52,768 bases of DNA from CAYLLN01 sp036496265 (GTDB taxonomy: Bacteria > Planctomycetota > Planctomycetia > Pirellulales > Pirellulaceae), in NCBI GenBank assembly GCA_036496265.1, contig DASXLL010000051.1, positions 1-52,768 on the forward strand, written 5' to 3'. The notes under the pieces were generated by a model. It was not told where the DNA came from, made no database searches, and saw only the letters and a list, made by a program, of their open reading frames with translations. The position numbers and the translations under genes are program-made. Positions 37,001 to 42,242 of the stretch are shown here, one piece after another (the first letter of the stretch is position 1; every line of letters begins with the position of its first letter).

Positions 37001-37815
37001 TCACGGGAGAGCCCCTTTCGACGGTCACAGGTTTGGAATACTTTCGGGCTCGCTTTTACGATCCCTCAACCGGCCGCTTCATCTCAGCAGATCCGTTCGC
37101 AGGCCGCGTGCAGGATCCCCTCAGCCGACAAAAATATCAGTATGCCAATTTGGATCCCATAAATCACGTTGATCATTCGGGCTTGGTGGAGACCGAAGCA
37201 GAACTGTCGGTGGTCAGCACGATCATTGGCTACTTAGCCAAATATGCGCTACCCGTCGTGATAGGTGTGGGCGCTGCCGCAGAAGCCCGCGCATTCGGTT
37301 ACTCGCGCGGCGAAGCAATCCTTTTCGGCGTCGCAACCGGGGCGATTTCTGCGTATGTTGGACCACCTATCGTCGCCGCCGCAGTGGCCACGAACTCCAT
37401 TGATCCCTTATTGGTCATAACGGGGGTACCAACCGTTATGGGAGCTTTGTTCAACTACTCCTTATACCAAGACCGAACGACGAACCCCACCAGGCAGAAC
37501 ACGGTTGAAGCGCAGAACGAATATGACGAACAGACGGTTGCTTTTTTCGTGGCAGCCGTGGCCGATGCCATCGGCGGACTCTTCCCGTTCGTATCGCTTG
37601 CTCGCGTGCGAGTCGGGCCGGTTGCTGGTCCGCCGCAGCGTGTTCAGATCGTTGAAACGGAAAACCCGTCTGCCACTGGCGCGCTTGGACCAAGAAGCCT
37701 TACCGCGAATGAGTTAATCGTGGATCAAAGCATAAACAGCCGAAAGGCCGCGTGGCTGAAATACCAATTAACAAAACTACAGGGCGGAGAACCGCCACCT
37801 CCGGATGGTCAGTAA
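22033..37815 (+). CDS. Giant dockerin / FG-GAP / LamG / Ig / RHS-YD surface protein
   Basis: About 5260 residues, likely secreted. The frame is open from TTG 21949; GTG 22033 is preferred since it begins MQFFKRYRHLSRWRG and leads directly into the LEPR-xLL-like motif FEPLEARYMLAAD (26-38). Domains in order: dockerin type I-like pair (46-112); 'GVYGQRLNATG' repeats (160-516); cadherin/VCBS-type Ig repeats (523-846); unrecognised segment (850-1130); putative Ig (1133-1216); twenty FG-GAP-type DxNGDGxxD motifs (1317-2343); LamG-like domain (2483-2676) nested inside an Ig domain; SdrD-B-like domain (2737-2836); discoidin-like segment (2840-2980); seven putative-Ig repeats (2993-3633); a further Ig (3635-3721); RHS/YD shell (3825-5051); and a 209-residue tail. 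The RHS core ends PINHVDHSGL, where DP is usual. The tail is Gly/Ala-rich and hydrophobic (YALPVVIGVGAAAEARAFG); no known toxin is recognised. Base usage changes near 34250. Confidence 0.95.
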   Translation: MQFFKRYRHLSRWRGAHHRQERRHFFEPLEARYMLAADWQNPLLPVDVNGDAVVTPLDALNVINELNNPKISGAGGTLPNLALGVVPPPYLDVSGEGSVTAQDALMVINYLSNQATSNASVAQSSALPHVSAAVASSGELLLNTPSFAAQEMPAIAVTAGGSIAVWASAGQDGSDWGVYGQRLNATGQKIGPEFQVSQTTKSAQRAPTIDAWPDGRFVVTWESLEQPGDPGWGVYARLFNADGTSASNEFRVNQTTSGTQRAPSVAVLADGSFAVAFEGKGLVDKTHKDDYEIFVRQFSSAGVPLSSQQRVNSDTKGYQEHAVIAASPAGGFAITWNGSGPGDSAGVFLRRYRSATSPIAKEVLVNSSFTRGDQRQASLDIAPDGRILVAWASTDHQSGWGVYAQQYKANGGRLGSEILVNQYLNGTQWHPAIAANPDGTFLVAWEGLSKFDPYGIVYRKFSAAGKGLTNEQLLNQTTIGTQRDVAIGVGTSSFIAAWDGYGPGDAAGVFAIGAASSGPAVNQPPSIALPATQSLNEDAALAFSAAASNAISISDIDAGNDAVQVTLAATHGTLTITNRAGLAFSTGDGQDDANMTFTGSLADINTDLGTLFYVPTHDYNGTATLTISANDLGHNGIGGAKSDTETLALNVRSVNDAPVAVNDAYPTDEDATLTVAVGSGVLKNDSDVDSNSLSASLVAQTAHGTVTLAQNGSFSYVPASNFHGTDSFTYKASDGTAASNVATVTITVNPVNDPPVAVADSYTVNSGDVLTVSLVAAGVLANDSDADQDSITAQVASNPAHGTLDLHANGTFVYIPTAGFSGTDTFTYQASDGTALSNAAAVTITVSGTSASLDGSAFTLREGTAFNTDVARTFTVPATSSILQVSYDALNFDTQSQGAVRDAFEVALVDSNGQTLVHTIAGSRDAFYNQTEGQTAATGANTQASPGLIQLDLSHIPAGTQATLVVRLVNDDTDTNTSVHISSLKLVSGSLNTPVGVASAAAINKETVAATDFARLNDITSDMSLVFGGTSLNKENTVLFTDVALTNSGNAMLRGPLVVVIDSISDPSVAVQNPDGFTPAGLPYFNYHASIPGGTLTPGETTASRTLNFLDPSGNQFTFHASIYSLPDSLPTLTEIPTLEALVGQQFSYQIEASDADNDGLTYSLAGGPPTMSIDQTGKITWTPTADDLGTQQVTVRIDDGQGGTVEQSFTLVVRDNVPNRPPIITSSPVTDAGVAVSFQISDLPVGEGPVGVSTGNFDGSGNSVITANQTNQSVSLGQYTTAALAQASVRTTILGEPPPRTDQLFEQGYTVDVGAAFNRNLNINATTSADFNGDGIADLAVTQHSEGPNSNYQEAVAVMLGIGDGTYQPAIMAYQALPADNTNPLTGILARDFDKDGNMDLLVGEYGAKNLIFIKGHGDGTFDAPIRTATNFRPQYLRTDDFNHDGQLDIALVGTIPVPGRGDNWQPEILFGNGDGTFQPPVDYVNVPAGESGRYLADIQVGDLDGKNGPDLIVADWDNGDIEVRLNDGTGNFGPPTTMNLNTSEGCCTTGHGPAGAIILGDFDGDGTLDMVVSGGFGTEIFYKGNGDGTFVRPVTSSPVIAELGTAFSHAYADTGNTAIDLNGDGKLDVYAAERSKNVLSVGLGRGDGTFDYHLYFAQPGANDPTIPQYGAGFASPVAIDANHDGVMDMAVGSNANNGAPGRLTILLGDQPGSFRSPEMVIGSSNGNAFVDLNNDAQPDIVALRNPLWTSLANPDGSFPPFVRADGSNIGTYPYLATADFNDDGNQDVVYESDDKTVVNLGLGNGLFQSPIILGAGLTGGTQFAAADLTGDGKPEVISSTTTIQLYVNNTGTSFTRLPDVNGRFATFRNQGWGVAAADFDGDGITDLVTTAVGTPNQFLFFKGHQVANPTDVSDLFDAPVVTTPGMDPIYEMIPADFNHDGYQDLVLLGGFQDFYVMLNTGNKDGSFAAPTKYAVAEGYMTVGDFNGDGNLDIGLANGHDFPSIRLGIGDGTFGGTIYFPSLGGAGSVDAADVNGDGKSDFLSLTGNANVATFPSSNVYLSRLPGIQAVATGDLNGDGQTDAIVADFGMSHLTPLLGDGHGNLTRQLDLLVARGPIAVTMADLNNDHHDDIISVNRSSNSISVLVGSASGSFTRTDLATGSRPVAVAVKDILGDSAPDLVVANGDETSLSLFKNLGNGQFAAGTLLSIGIHPSQVSLDDVNGDGKADIVATSETDKAYVIALNLGNGAFAVQTPIPTAASVGGMALGDLNGDGKADLVITNPDEHRVSLYIGLGAGSFATPQPISFDHSPTAVNLADMNGDGQPDIVTTNSDSDTATVIISKFNPAAAYRYQVTASDPDGDTISYSLQSGPAGMNINAATGQITWSATPDQIGTHQVVIQASDGKGGLATQQYNLEVSAENGNSPPRFVTTPVTTGLSTTDYHYAARAADADKDPVRYSIASGPDGLTIDPNSGDLSWGDSVGHGLQFNGQDDEVVVRGSPSLHFDSGLTFSMWVKFDKTPQEMGHDAYLVSNLDTDLAARFLGSVNVFEFNYRGIALRSVTPVEDGQWYQLTATYSFGNTMRLFVNGVQEAETDISQVQSKQDDSLLTIGNTSLINGLREVGLAGSIDSVRVFNTALSPQQAADEYNRVGAVAPGLVGDWQLNETDGPLALDSSGYGNDGTLSAEYAGRSMRTTFTDRVTPAGRSGDYPVILRATDGRGGFDEQSFTLHVAALPPATLSGTVFNDQNADQQQAGDPGLAGWTVYLDLDNNGTLDDFEPTATTDSQGHFKFKNLAAGSYKVAIAGQPGWKPTTPLSGAVPVVIAPGQGAADQYASSVIGFSSQFSTTNWSAAQALGAPNTSSYGDFSTSWAAATVNGGPEFLTLGVATPSLARGVTVRETWGNGFVTQIDLLDTNNVLHTVWQDVDPSQPGAAADFTVNFPPTNYLVQGVKVYVDGNHNLSTWEEIDSVQLLAADIDQVTFGETTIGVAAGNRPPAFASSAPTAGQVNDLYTYQPQVKNLDGRPLTFDVLVAPAGFAMNPETGGIAWLPTADESGANRVLIRVKDDRGLVAIQDFTIQVATAPTAPIFTSDPLLFSALGVAYHYQVRAQDAEGGPLTYSLTNFPTGMTIDPQSGLITWTPANPQQNGQQHVTIVVTDPTGLTAEQDFGILVAGTATNHDPEILSAPRKTAGLDRPYRYQVAVFDLDGDQITYSLASPPSGMTIDQTGMIRWTPDQLGDFPVSILASDGRGGNDSQSFTVSVTSQLTNSAPQFTSVPPAAAVAGEIFAYDALATDADGDALQYILDQGPAGMSLDPTTGTLRWQTADTTRGNFPITIRAADPYGAEATQAFTLSIRSANEPPAITSIPPTEAAINFPYIYSVAAADPFDPVLTYSLPDHPAGMTIDADIGVITWTPTAQQLGLQSVTVQAANDHGGVALQTYDIVVTNGAPNLPPVINSTPPKQATVGDEYQYIVDATDPEGLAVHYQLKTFPIGMTIDANSGVISWTPTVAQIGTNPVTVVAIDPGGKAAIQSFLVTALPVNHAPTINSTAPTKPISGGALFRYTVAATDQDHDVLTYTLTQSPSGMSIDPFGRITWQTVPADRGQHPVSITVDDGRGGTKSQSFTLNVVDDTTPPKVAVVPATNLVYFANSALIHVSATDDVGIAALSLAMDGQPISLDDHGNAVVPFPADQHTRISTFTATAVDPAGNVTHASTTVKFFNSADITTAPQVGIISPADTAVVTAPTDIVGSIVDDNIREWHLLIKPADATDDFFTQIGNGTTTVNDSVLGHFDPTLLENGSYVLRLDATDNSGNEVFTDNRIGVSGDLKLGNFQLSFTDLTIPVNGIPITVTRTYDSLTAGDPGAFGYGWRLEYRDTHLVTGLPKSGLEDFGIYSAFKPGTKVYLTLPGGKREGFTFNPSIQSLFDLTIVHPAFTPDPGVTDALGARGGTFILGDDGGVYSGDGEPYNPAAEEFGGGYTLTTKDGTIYQIDGNTGQLNNVTDRNGNTLTFSDSGISGPAGTQVTFQRDAQGHIVAVSDPSGKSIKYSYTTAGDLSTVTDRAGNKTQFTYRSDRAHYLDTIVDPLGRTGVRTNYDADGRLTRTIKTDNSEVNLTYDLADSLSTITDALGHSTTFEYDPHGNVVATIDALGGISHATYDANDNRLTSTNPLGQTTTYTYDTNNNLSSISDPLGNMTRQLYDDHNSLLSTINPLGQVTDFSYNSSGNLTALTNALGQSTTSAADLNGNLSQVMRPDGATVQFGYSGGIAKPTSSINWNGLVSSTIYDVLGEPTSQSTVVDTPTGPQTATEFTVYDADGNITQVTDALGNVASSEYNAAGQVVASVDALGHRTTYDYDTVGRLIKTTYADGTFELRSYDSLNLISVTDPAGRITRYEYDALGRQTAIIYPDDTPNNLLDNSRTTFEYDAAGDLTAQVNELGQRTEFDYDAAGRKVASRDPLGNETDYDYDAAGNLIAVHDPLARTTTYILDAAGRQTGMVNADGTQTDSVLSSTGTVLVAHDENGHETQYTYTPDGKVASVTDPLGDITLYQYDTRGLLVRQTDANQHVTQFQYDLLGQQTARILPAGEAWKTEYNAVGLVSKTTDPNGVTITYQYDARNRLHTKTRSDGVVFTYNYTPTGQLSSVVDARGVTTYTYDARDRLTKRTDPDGQSIAYTYDAAGEELTQTTLAGVVQYSYDAAGRMISITDPVSHTTRYTYDAAGELTQTQFWNNVTETRTYDLRGQLTRQTASNPSGIITDFSYTLDAADRVIATDGGGEHVDYIYDAANRLTREHSLGARDINYTYDAAGNRLTRIDASGTTTYTFDSDDRLLTQTIAGVTTTYTYDAAGNLRRIQTGGDHTDYTWDAENRLVRADVTTGGVTKTEQYKYDAFGNRISTIDANGETRYMLDLQGDLSQVAAEYTSGGVLTATIVNGVGETRGGVATVFLTDHLGSVRAVVDGAGAVTARYLYDAFGQVISTTGISGASLRFTGEPLSTVTGLEYFRARFYDPSTGRFISADPFAGRVQDPLSRQKYQYANLDPINHVDHSGLVETEAELSVVSTIIGYLAKYALPVVIGVGAAAEARAFGYSRGEAILFGVATGAISAYVGPPIVAAAVATNSIDPLLVITGVPTVMGALFNYSLYQDRTTNPTRQNTVEAQNEYDEQTVAFFVAAVADAIGGLFPFVSLARVRVGPVAGPPQRVQIVETENPSATGALGPRSLTANELIVDQSINSRKAAWLKYQLTKLQGGEPPPPDGQ

Positions 37816-38190
37816 CGTTGCAGGGGCTAGTTCCTCTTATTAGGCCAGCGAACCTAATCGCGGCATCTGGGCAATCGCCCCCCCCAATATATTTCCCGAA
37901 TTCTCGCCCGGTTTTTCGCGCCAATCGCGATAGGGCTATTGGGGGACCCCCGCCGCACCCATAGCGCCCCCGTGGATCAAGGCTGAAGCGAAAAACCAGT
38001 AATCAACAATTACTCAAGTTGAGCGCCACACCCATTTCATCGAAAATCACAACTCCAAATGCACCAACAACTTGCAACCGAGCCGCACGCCCTTCGTAAT
38101 GAAAAAACTTCCAACTTTAGCGCCGCGGCACCGACACGCTGAGCCATTTACCAAAAGCTATATTTGCACAGCGCAATAGGAGCTTCCAAT
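37816..38190. other. Gene-poor gap after the giant gene
   Basis: 375 bp with no coding sequence I can support on either strand. In particular no small ORF resembling an immunity protein is seen. There are G- and C-runs near 37880 and 37940 (GGGGGACCCCC), but no clear terminator with a U-tract. Confidence 0.6.
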
Positions 38191-38628
38191 ATGACCTCGA
38201 TTTGTCACAGCCTCGTCCGTGCAGTTGCCGTCCTGCTTTTTGCAGCCAGCGCCATTGCCCTTGAGCCTACCGGCTCAGTCGCGAACGTGCCGACGTCGAT
38301 GAGCGCGGGCACTCCGGGACTGAACTCTCAGATGGCGAGTGGAGCGTCGAAAGCCAGCGAACGCCTCCGCGAGGGAACGAAGCTGGTGGATGTTGTGGGT
38401 ACGTTTCAGTCAGCCGGCGGCGACAGCATTTCGTTTTCCCGTGACGGCGGCAAGGAATCGTTCCGCGTGCTGGAAAACCTTGCTCTGCAGCGCGTCGGCC
38501 AAGCGCTCGATCTCAATGCCAAGCACTGGGTCGTCAGCGGCGTCATCACCGAATATCGCGGCGCAAACTATCTGCTGTTGACCAAAGCGGTAGTACAGCT
38601 TCAGGATAGCGATGGCGCGACTCAGTAG
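38191..38628 (+). CDS. Small secreted protein, OB-fold-like, unknown function
   Basis: A 145-residue protein. ATG 38191 is supported by AGGAG at 38178-38182, 8 nt upstream; the longer frame from 38164 lacks this. A signal peptide (LVRAVAVLLFAASAIALEP, about 7-25) is followed by a linker and a compact domain (about 65-140: LVDVVGTFQSAGGDSISFSR, VLENLALQRVGQALDL, WVVSGVITEYRGANYLLLTKAVVQ). The strand pattern, ending in 'GxItxyxGxnYLLl', suggests an OB-like barrel as in periplasmic YgiW-type proteins; this is inference. It stands alone upstream of the M42 gene. Confidence 0.72.
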   Translation: MTSICHSLVRAVAVLLFAASAIALEPTGSVANVPTSMSAGTPGLNSQMASGASKASERLREGTKLVDVVGTFQSAGGDSISFSRDGGKESFRVLENLALQRVGQALDLNAKHWVVSGVITEYRGANYLLLTKAVVQLQDSDGATQ

Positions 38629-38739
38629 CGTATAGACGACCGCGCGGAAACGCCAGGCGCAGGTCGGGGCTATAGGGACGGCCCGAATCGCGCATACTGA
38701 GAGATCGCCATCACGACAAATGGGAACGGAGTCTGAGAC

Positions 38740-39798
38740 ATGGAAGCGGCCGCGCGCGATTTGCTGATCAAGCTGTTGGAAACGCCAAGCCCATCGGGCT
38801 TTGAGCGGCCCGTGCAGGAAGTCGTGCGAGCCTACGTCGGCAATTTCGCCGATCGCGTGACGACGGACTTGCACGGCAACGTTATCGCGTCGAAGAATGC
38901 GGATGCGGCCGTCCGGGTCATGCTGGCCGGGCATTGCGACCAGATTGGCATGCTGATCAGTCACATTCACGATCAGGGTTTTCTGCATGCCCAAACGATT
39001 GGTGGCTGGGATCCGCAGCAACTCATTGGCCAGCGAATGACGGTGTGGACGACCTCCGGACCGGTGCCCGCGGTCATCAGCCGCAAGCCGATCCATTTGC
39101 TGACTGACGAAGAGCGGAAGCAAGTCGTCAAGCTGGAGGATATGTGGCTCGATATCGGAGCCAAGTCGAAGGACGAGGCCAAGGAACTCGTGCGCATCGG
39201 TGACCCGGTGACGCTGCGACTCGGCTTTCAGGAAATGCGCGGCGGGCTGGCCAATTCGCCGGCGATGGACAACAAGTGCGGCCTGTGGGTCGTGCTCGAA
39301 GCGCTCCGGCGAGCATCGAAACGCGATCTCAAAGTCGGTGTTTTCGCCGTTTCCACCGTGGCCGAGGAGATTGGCCTGCGCGGGGCACAAACCAGCGCCT
39401 TCGGAATCGATCCCCACCTCGCGATCGCCGTCGATGTCACGCATGCCACGGATTGCCCCACGATCGACAAGCGGCAGCGGGGCGAAATCAACCTCGGCAG
39501 CGGCCCGGTCATCGTTCGCGGCCCGAATATGAACCCGGGGATTGTCGAACGGTTGCTGACGCTGGCCCAAAAGAACGAGATTCCGCATCAACTGGCGGCG
39601 AGCGGGCGCGCGCAGCCTAACGACAGCAATCCGCTGCAAATCTGCCGCGCTGGTGTGGCGACTGGACTGGTCGCGATTCCCAATCGGTACATGCACAGCG
39701 CGGTAGAGATGATTTCGCTCGACGATATTGACCGGGCTGCCGATCTGTTGGCCGCGTTCGTCGTCAGCTTGACCGGCGAAGAAGATTTTCGGCCCTAG
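38740..39798 (+). CDS. M42-family metallo-aminopeptidase
   Basis: A 352-residue cytoplasmic di-zinc peptidase of the M42 (glutamyl aminopeptidase / endo-glucanase CelM-like) family; members form large tetrahedral or ring oligomers that trim peptides. Ligand motifs: AGHCDQIG (His ~66 and Asp ~68), MDNKCG (bridging Asp ~177), VAEEIGLRG (catalytic Glu pair ~209-210), VDVTHATD (Asp ~230) and IPNRYMHSAVE (His ~319). The length is typical. GGAG near 38728 precedes the ATG. It is flanked by a small secreted protein gene and by the cytochrome gene, with no evident operon. Confidence 0.95.
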   Translation: MEAAARDLLIKLLETPSPSGFERPVQEVVRAYVGNFADRVTTDLHGNVIASKNADAAVRVMLAGHCDQIGMLISHIHDQGFLHAQTIGGWDPQQLIGQRMTVWTTSGPVPAVISRKPIHLLTDEERKQVVKLEDMWLDIGAKSKDEAKELVRIGDPVTLRLGFQEMRGGLANSPAMDNKCGLWVVLEALRRASKRDLKVGVFAVSTVAEEIGLRGAQTSAFGIDPHLAIAVDVTHATDCPTIDKRQRGEINLGSGPVIVRGPNMNPGIVERLLTLAQKNEIPHQLAASGRAQPNDSNPLQICRAGVATGLVAIPNRYMHSAVEMISLDDIDRAADLLAAFVVSLTGEEDFRP

Positions 39799-39907
39799 TT
39801 TCACCGGCGGTCGAATCGGAGATAAACTTGTGGCATTTGCCGCGGGCAAAATTCACAGGACATCACTTGCCAGGTTCTGTCACTCAGTCCGACAATAGTC
39901 CTTCATC

Positions 39908-41146
39908 ATGTCATTCCGCTCCGTTTTTATCGCCTTGGTCATTGGCTTCAGCCTGGTGTTGGCGGCGCTGCTCATCAACGGCCAGCGGCCAAAAATCGAA
40001 TCGAATCAGCCCAACGTTTCGCTGGTTCGCGCGACCGGCAAATGCGCCGAGTGCCATTCGCGGCTGCAGCATTCGATTGTGCATGAATTCGAGCTCAGCA
40101 CGCATGCCGCCAAAAATGTGACCTGCCTGGACTGCCACCAACCCGCTGCCGGCCAGGAAAGCACAGACCATCACAGCTTTGTGATCAGCAAAACGGTCAC
40201 GTCGGCCAACTGCCGCGGCTGCCATGAATCGATCTATCAGCAGTTTCTTCGCAGTCGCCATGCGGCCCCATCGTGGGCAGCCGTGTATGGCGAAGCAGGG
40301 CTGGCGACCGAGCAAGTGGCGTTCTCCGAGAAATTTCATCCCGGCGCTTCGAAGCGGGCCGCAAATCCGCTCGTGGAGCTGGAAGGCACGGCCGCGATGG
40401 CCAGCGGCTGTGCCAAATGCCACAGTATCGGCAAGCCGAATGCCGATGGCACCATCGGCACGTGCACCGCTTGCCACACGCGGCACACCTCATCGGTCGC
40501 GATCGCCCGCCTGCCGGCAACCTGCGGCCAGTGCCACATGGGTCCGGATCATTCGCAACTCGAGATCTTTACCGAGTCGAAGCATGGCTTGATGTTTTCC
40601 GCTCAGCAGGATCTGCTCAATCTCAAAGCGGATCCCAAGCATCTCACGACTCGCGATATGTTCGTTCCGACTTGCGCGACCTGCCACATGAGCGGCTTGA
40701 ACGGACTGAATGTCACGCACGATACGAGCGAACGGCTGTCGTATTGGTTGTTTGCCGAAATATCGGAGCAGCGGCCGAATTACCTCCGGGCGCAGGAAAC
40801 GATGAAGGAGACCTGCACGCAATGTCACGCGCGGCCGCGCATCGATCAGGTGTTTCGCGAAGCGGAAGACGTTGTGAAAGCGACGAATGACAAGGTAAAA
40901 GCCGTCAAAGAAATTATGGACGGCCTGCGAAACGACGGATTTCTCGGCAAGCCGTTTCAGACGCCGCTCGATTTCAAGTATTTCGATTTGTGGCACTACT
41001 ACGGCCGCACGGCCAAGCACGGCGCTTTCATGGGCGGCGCCGATTTTACGCAGTGGCATGGCAACTATCCCATGCTCCAGCACACGGTTGAAATCAAAGC
41101 CTTGGCCGACGAACTGCGGAGGGGCAAAGATGCCGCAGCCAAGTAG
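39908..41146 (+). CDS. Octaheme HAO-like cytochrome c
   Basis: A 412-residue protein with an N-terminal signal or membrane anchor (VFIALVIGFSLVLAALLI, about 6-23) and exactly eight CxxCH motifs: CAECH 46-50, CLDCH 73-77, CRGCH 102-106, CAKCH 168-172, CTACH 186-190, CGQCH 206-210, CATCH 256-260 and CTQCH 303-307. The C-terminal segment (WHYYGRTAKHGAFMGGADF, then QWHGNYPMLQHTVE) is typical of the hydroxylamine oxidoreductase-like octaheme family. Related enzymes oxidise hydroxylamine or hydrazine, or reduce nitrite, depending on a cross-linked tyrosine; I cannot place that tyrosine from this sequence. The next gene overlaps its end by 17 bp, suggesting tight co-expression with a membrane partner. 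Confidence 0.9.
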   Translation: MSFRSVFIALVIGFSLVLAALLINGQRPKIESNQPNVSLVRATGKCAECHSRLQHSIVHEFELSTHAAKNVTCLDCHQPAAGQESTDHHSFVISKTVTSANCRGCHESIYQQFLRSRHAAPSWAAVYGEAGLATEQVAFSEKFHPGASKRAANPLVELEGTAAMASGCAKCHSIGKPNADGTIGTCTACHTRHTSSVAIARLPATCGQCHMGPDHSQLEIFTESKHGLMFSAQQDLLNLKADPKHLTTRDMFVPTCATCHMSGLNGLNVTHDTSERLSYWLFAEISEQRPNYLRAQETMKETCTQCHARPRIDQVFREAEDVVKATNDKVKAVKEIMDGLRNDGFLGKPFQTPLDFKYFDLWHYYGRTAKHGAFMGGADFTQWHGNYPMLQHTVEIKALADELRRGKDAAAK

Positions 41147-41978
41147 ATGGTGGCTCGATCACACTCGCTGGGTCGAAGCTTTCGTTCTGGTGAACATCAG
41201 CTTCCTGGCGTTAGACATCTACCTGGCCCATTCCGTGAACGTGTTTCGTGTCCCGGCTGAGTACGTGCCACTCTATTTTTCCATTGCTGCGCCATTCGTC
41301 CTGCTCATTGGGCTGATAGCGGACTTCATTCGGCCGCGAGGCTCCGTGTGGCGCGATCTGGGATTTCTCGTGGGCTGGCTGGCGATCGCGATCGGCCTGG
41401 CCGGCGTGATTTTTCATCTGGACAGCCGATTCTTTTATGAGCGGACGCTGAAAAGTCTGGTGTATGCCGCACCATTTGCTGCGCCGCTGGCCTACACGGG
41501 GCTGGGCTTGCTGCTCTTGATGAATCGGATGGTCGATGCCGGCTCGCGGGACTGGCCACTGTGGGTGTTATTGCTGGCGCTCGGTGGATTTTTCGGCAAC
41601 TTTTTGTTCAGCCTGACTGACCATGCTCAGAACGCCTTTTACCACTGGACCGAATGGATTCCAGTGGTCAGCAGTGCGTTTGCGGTCGGTTTTTTGTGCG
41701 TGCCATTCCTGACGCCGATCACGCAGCGCTATTTGTGGGTGACGAGCGGGCTGTTGTTGCTTCAGGCGGCCGTCGGAGTTCTCGGATTCGTTCTGCACAT
41801 GTCGGCGAACCTGCACGGGCCTGCTCCCTGGTTGTGGGAAAATATCATCTTCGGTGCTCCGCCGCTTGCGCCGCTGCTATTTCCCAATCTGGTTCTGCTG
41901 GCGTTCATCGGCATTTACGTGCTGGCTGCCTTTCTTCCTGAAACGATGTGCGACCGCGCTGTTCCCGAATCGTCGTGA
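41130..41978 (+). CDS. Polytopic membrane protein coupled to the HAO-like cytochrome
   Basis: A 282-residue protein. ATG 41130 overlaps the cytochrome gene by 17 bp and is preceded by GGAGG at 41118-41122, 7 nt upstream; the longer frame from 41058 has no support. There are seven or eight hydrophobic helices. Histidines lie in or next to helices: AGVIFHLDSRFF, SLTDHAQNAFYHW and GFVLHMSANLHG, which could bind heme or quinone. This suggests a membrane-bound quinone/electron-transfer partner of the HAO-like octaheme protein. It is not NrfH- or Cyt c M552-like: no CxxCH is present. The family is not recognised; the role is inferred from position. The 41979-42242 stretch after it holds nothing I can support. 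Confidence 0.8.
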   Translation: MPQPSRWWLDHTRWVEAFVLVNISFLALDIYLAHSVNVFRVPAEYVPLYFSIAAPFVLLIGLIADFIRPRGSVWRDLGFLVGWLAIAIGLAGVIFHLDSRFFYERTLKSLVYAAPFAAPLAYTGLGLLLLMNRMVDAGSRDWPLWVLLLALGGFFGNFLFSLTDHAQNAFYHWTEWIPVVSSAFAVGFLCVPFLTPITQRYLWVTSGLLLLQAAVGVLGFVLHMSANLHGPAPWLWENIIFGAPPLAPLLFPNLVLLAFIGIYVLAAFLPETMCDRAVPESS

Positions 41979-42242
41979 CGAGAAACAGCATCGCAATCGC
42001 CCACCAGCGTTGACCCAACCGCCAGCCGGTGAACTGCTGCTGAGTTTTCCGATGCTCGGGGTGGCGCGGGACTCGCACGGAGTGCGGCACAGCCGGGCTG
42101 GCCATTTCGATCGACCACGACTATTCGTCGTTTGCTAACACGACCTTCATGTAGCTTCGCGACAATCGCCCGCCCTGGAATTGTGCTTGCACGCAAATGG
42201 CAAGACACACGAGTTGCGCAATCGCCGCGGGGAGTTCACTAC

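Noticed and set aside
37752..37964. Small + strand frame after the RHS tail as an immunity gene
   Set aside because: It overlaps the end of the giant gene out of frame, has no RBS and no folded-protein character.
38410..39849. 479-codon minus-strand frame across the M42 peptidase gene
   Set aside because: The sense strand encodes a complete M42 peptidase.
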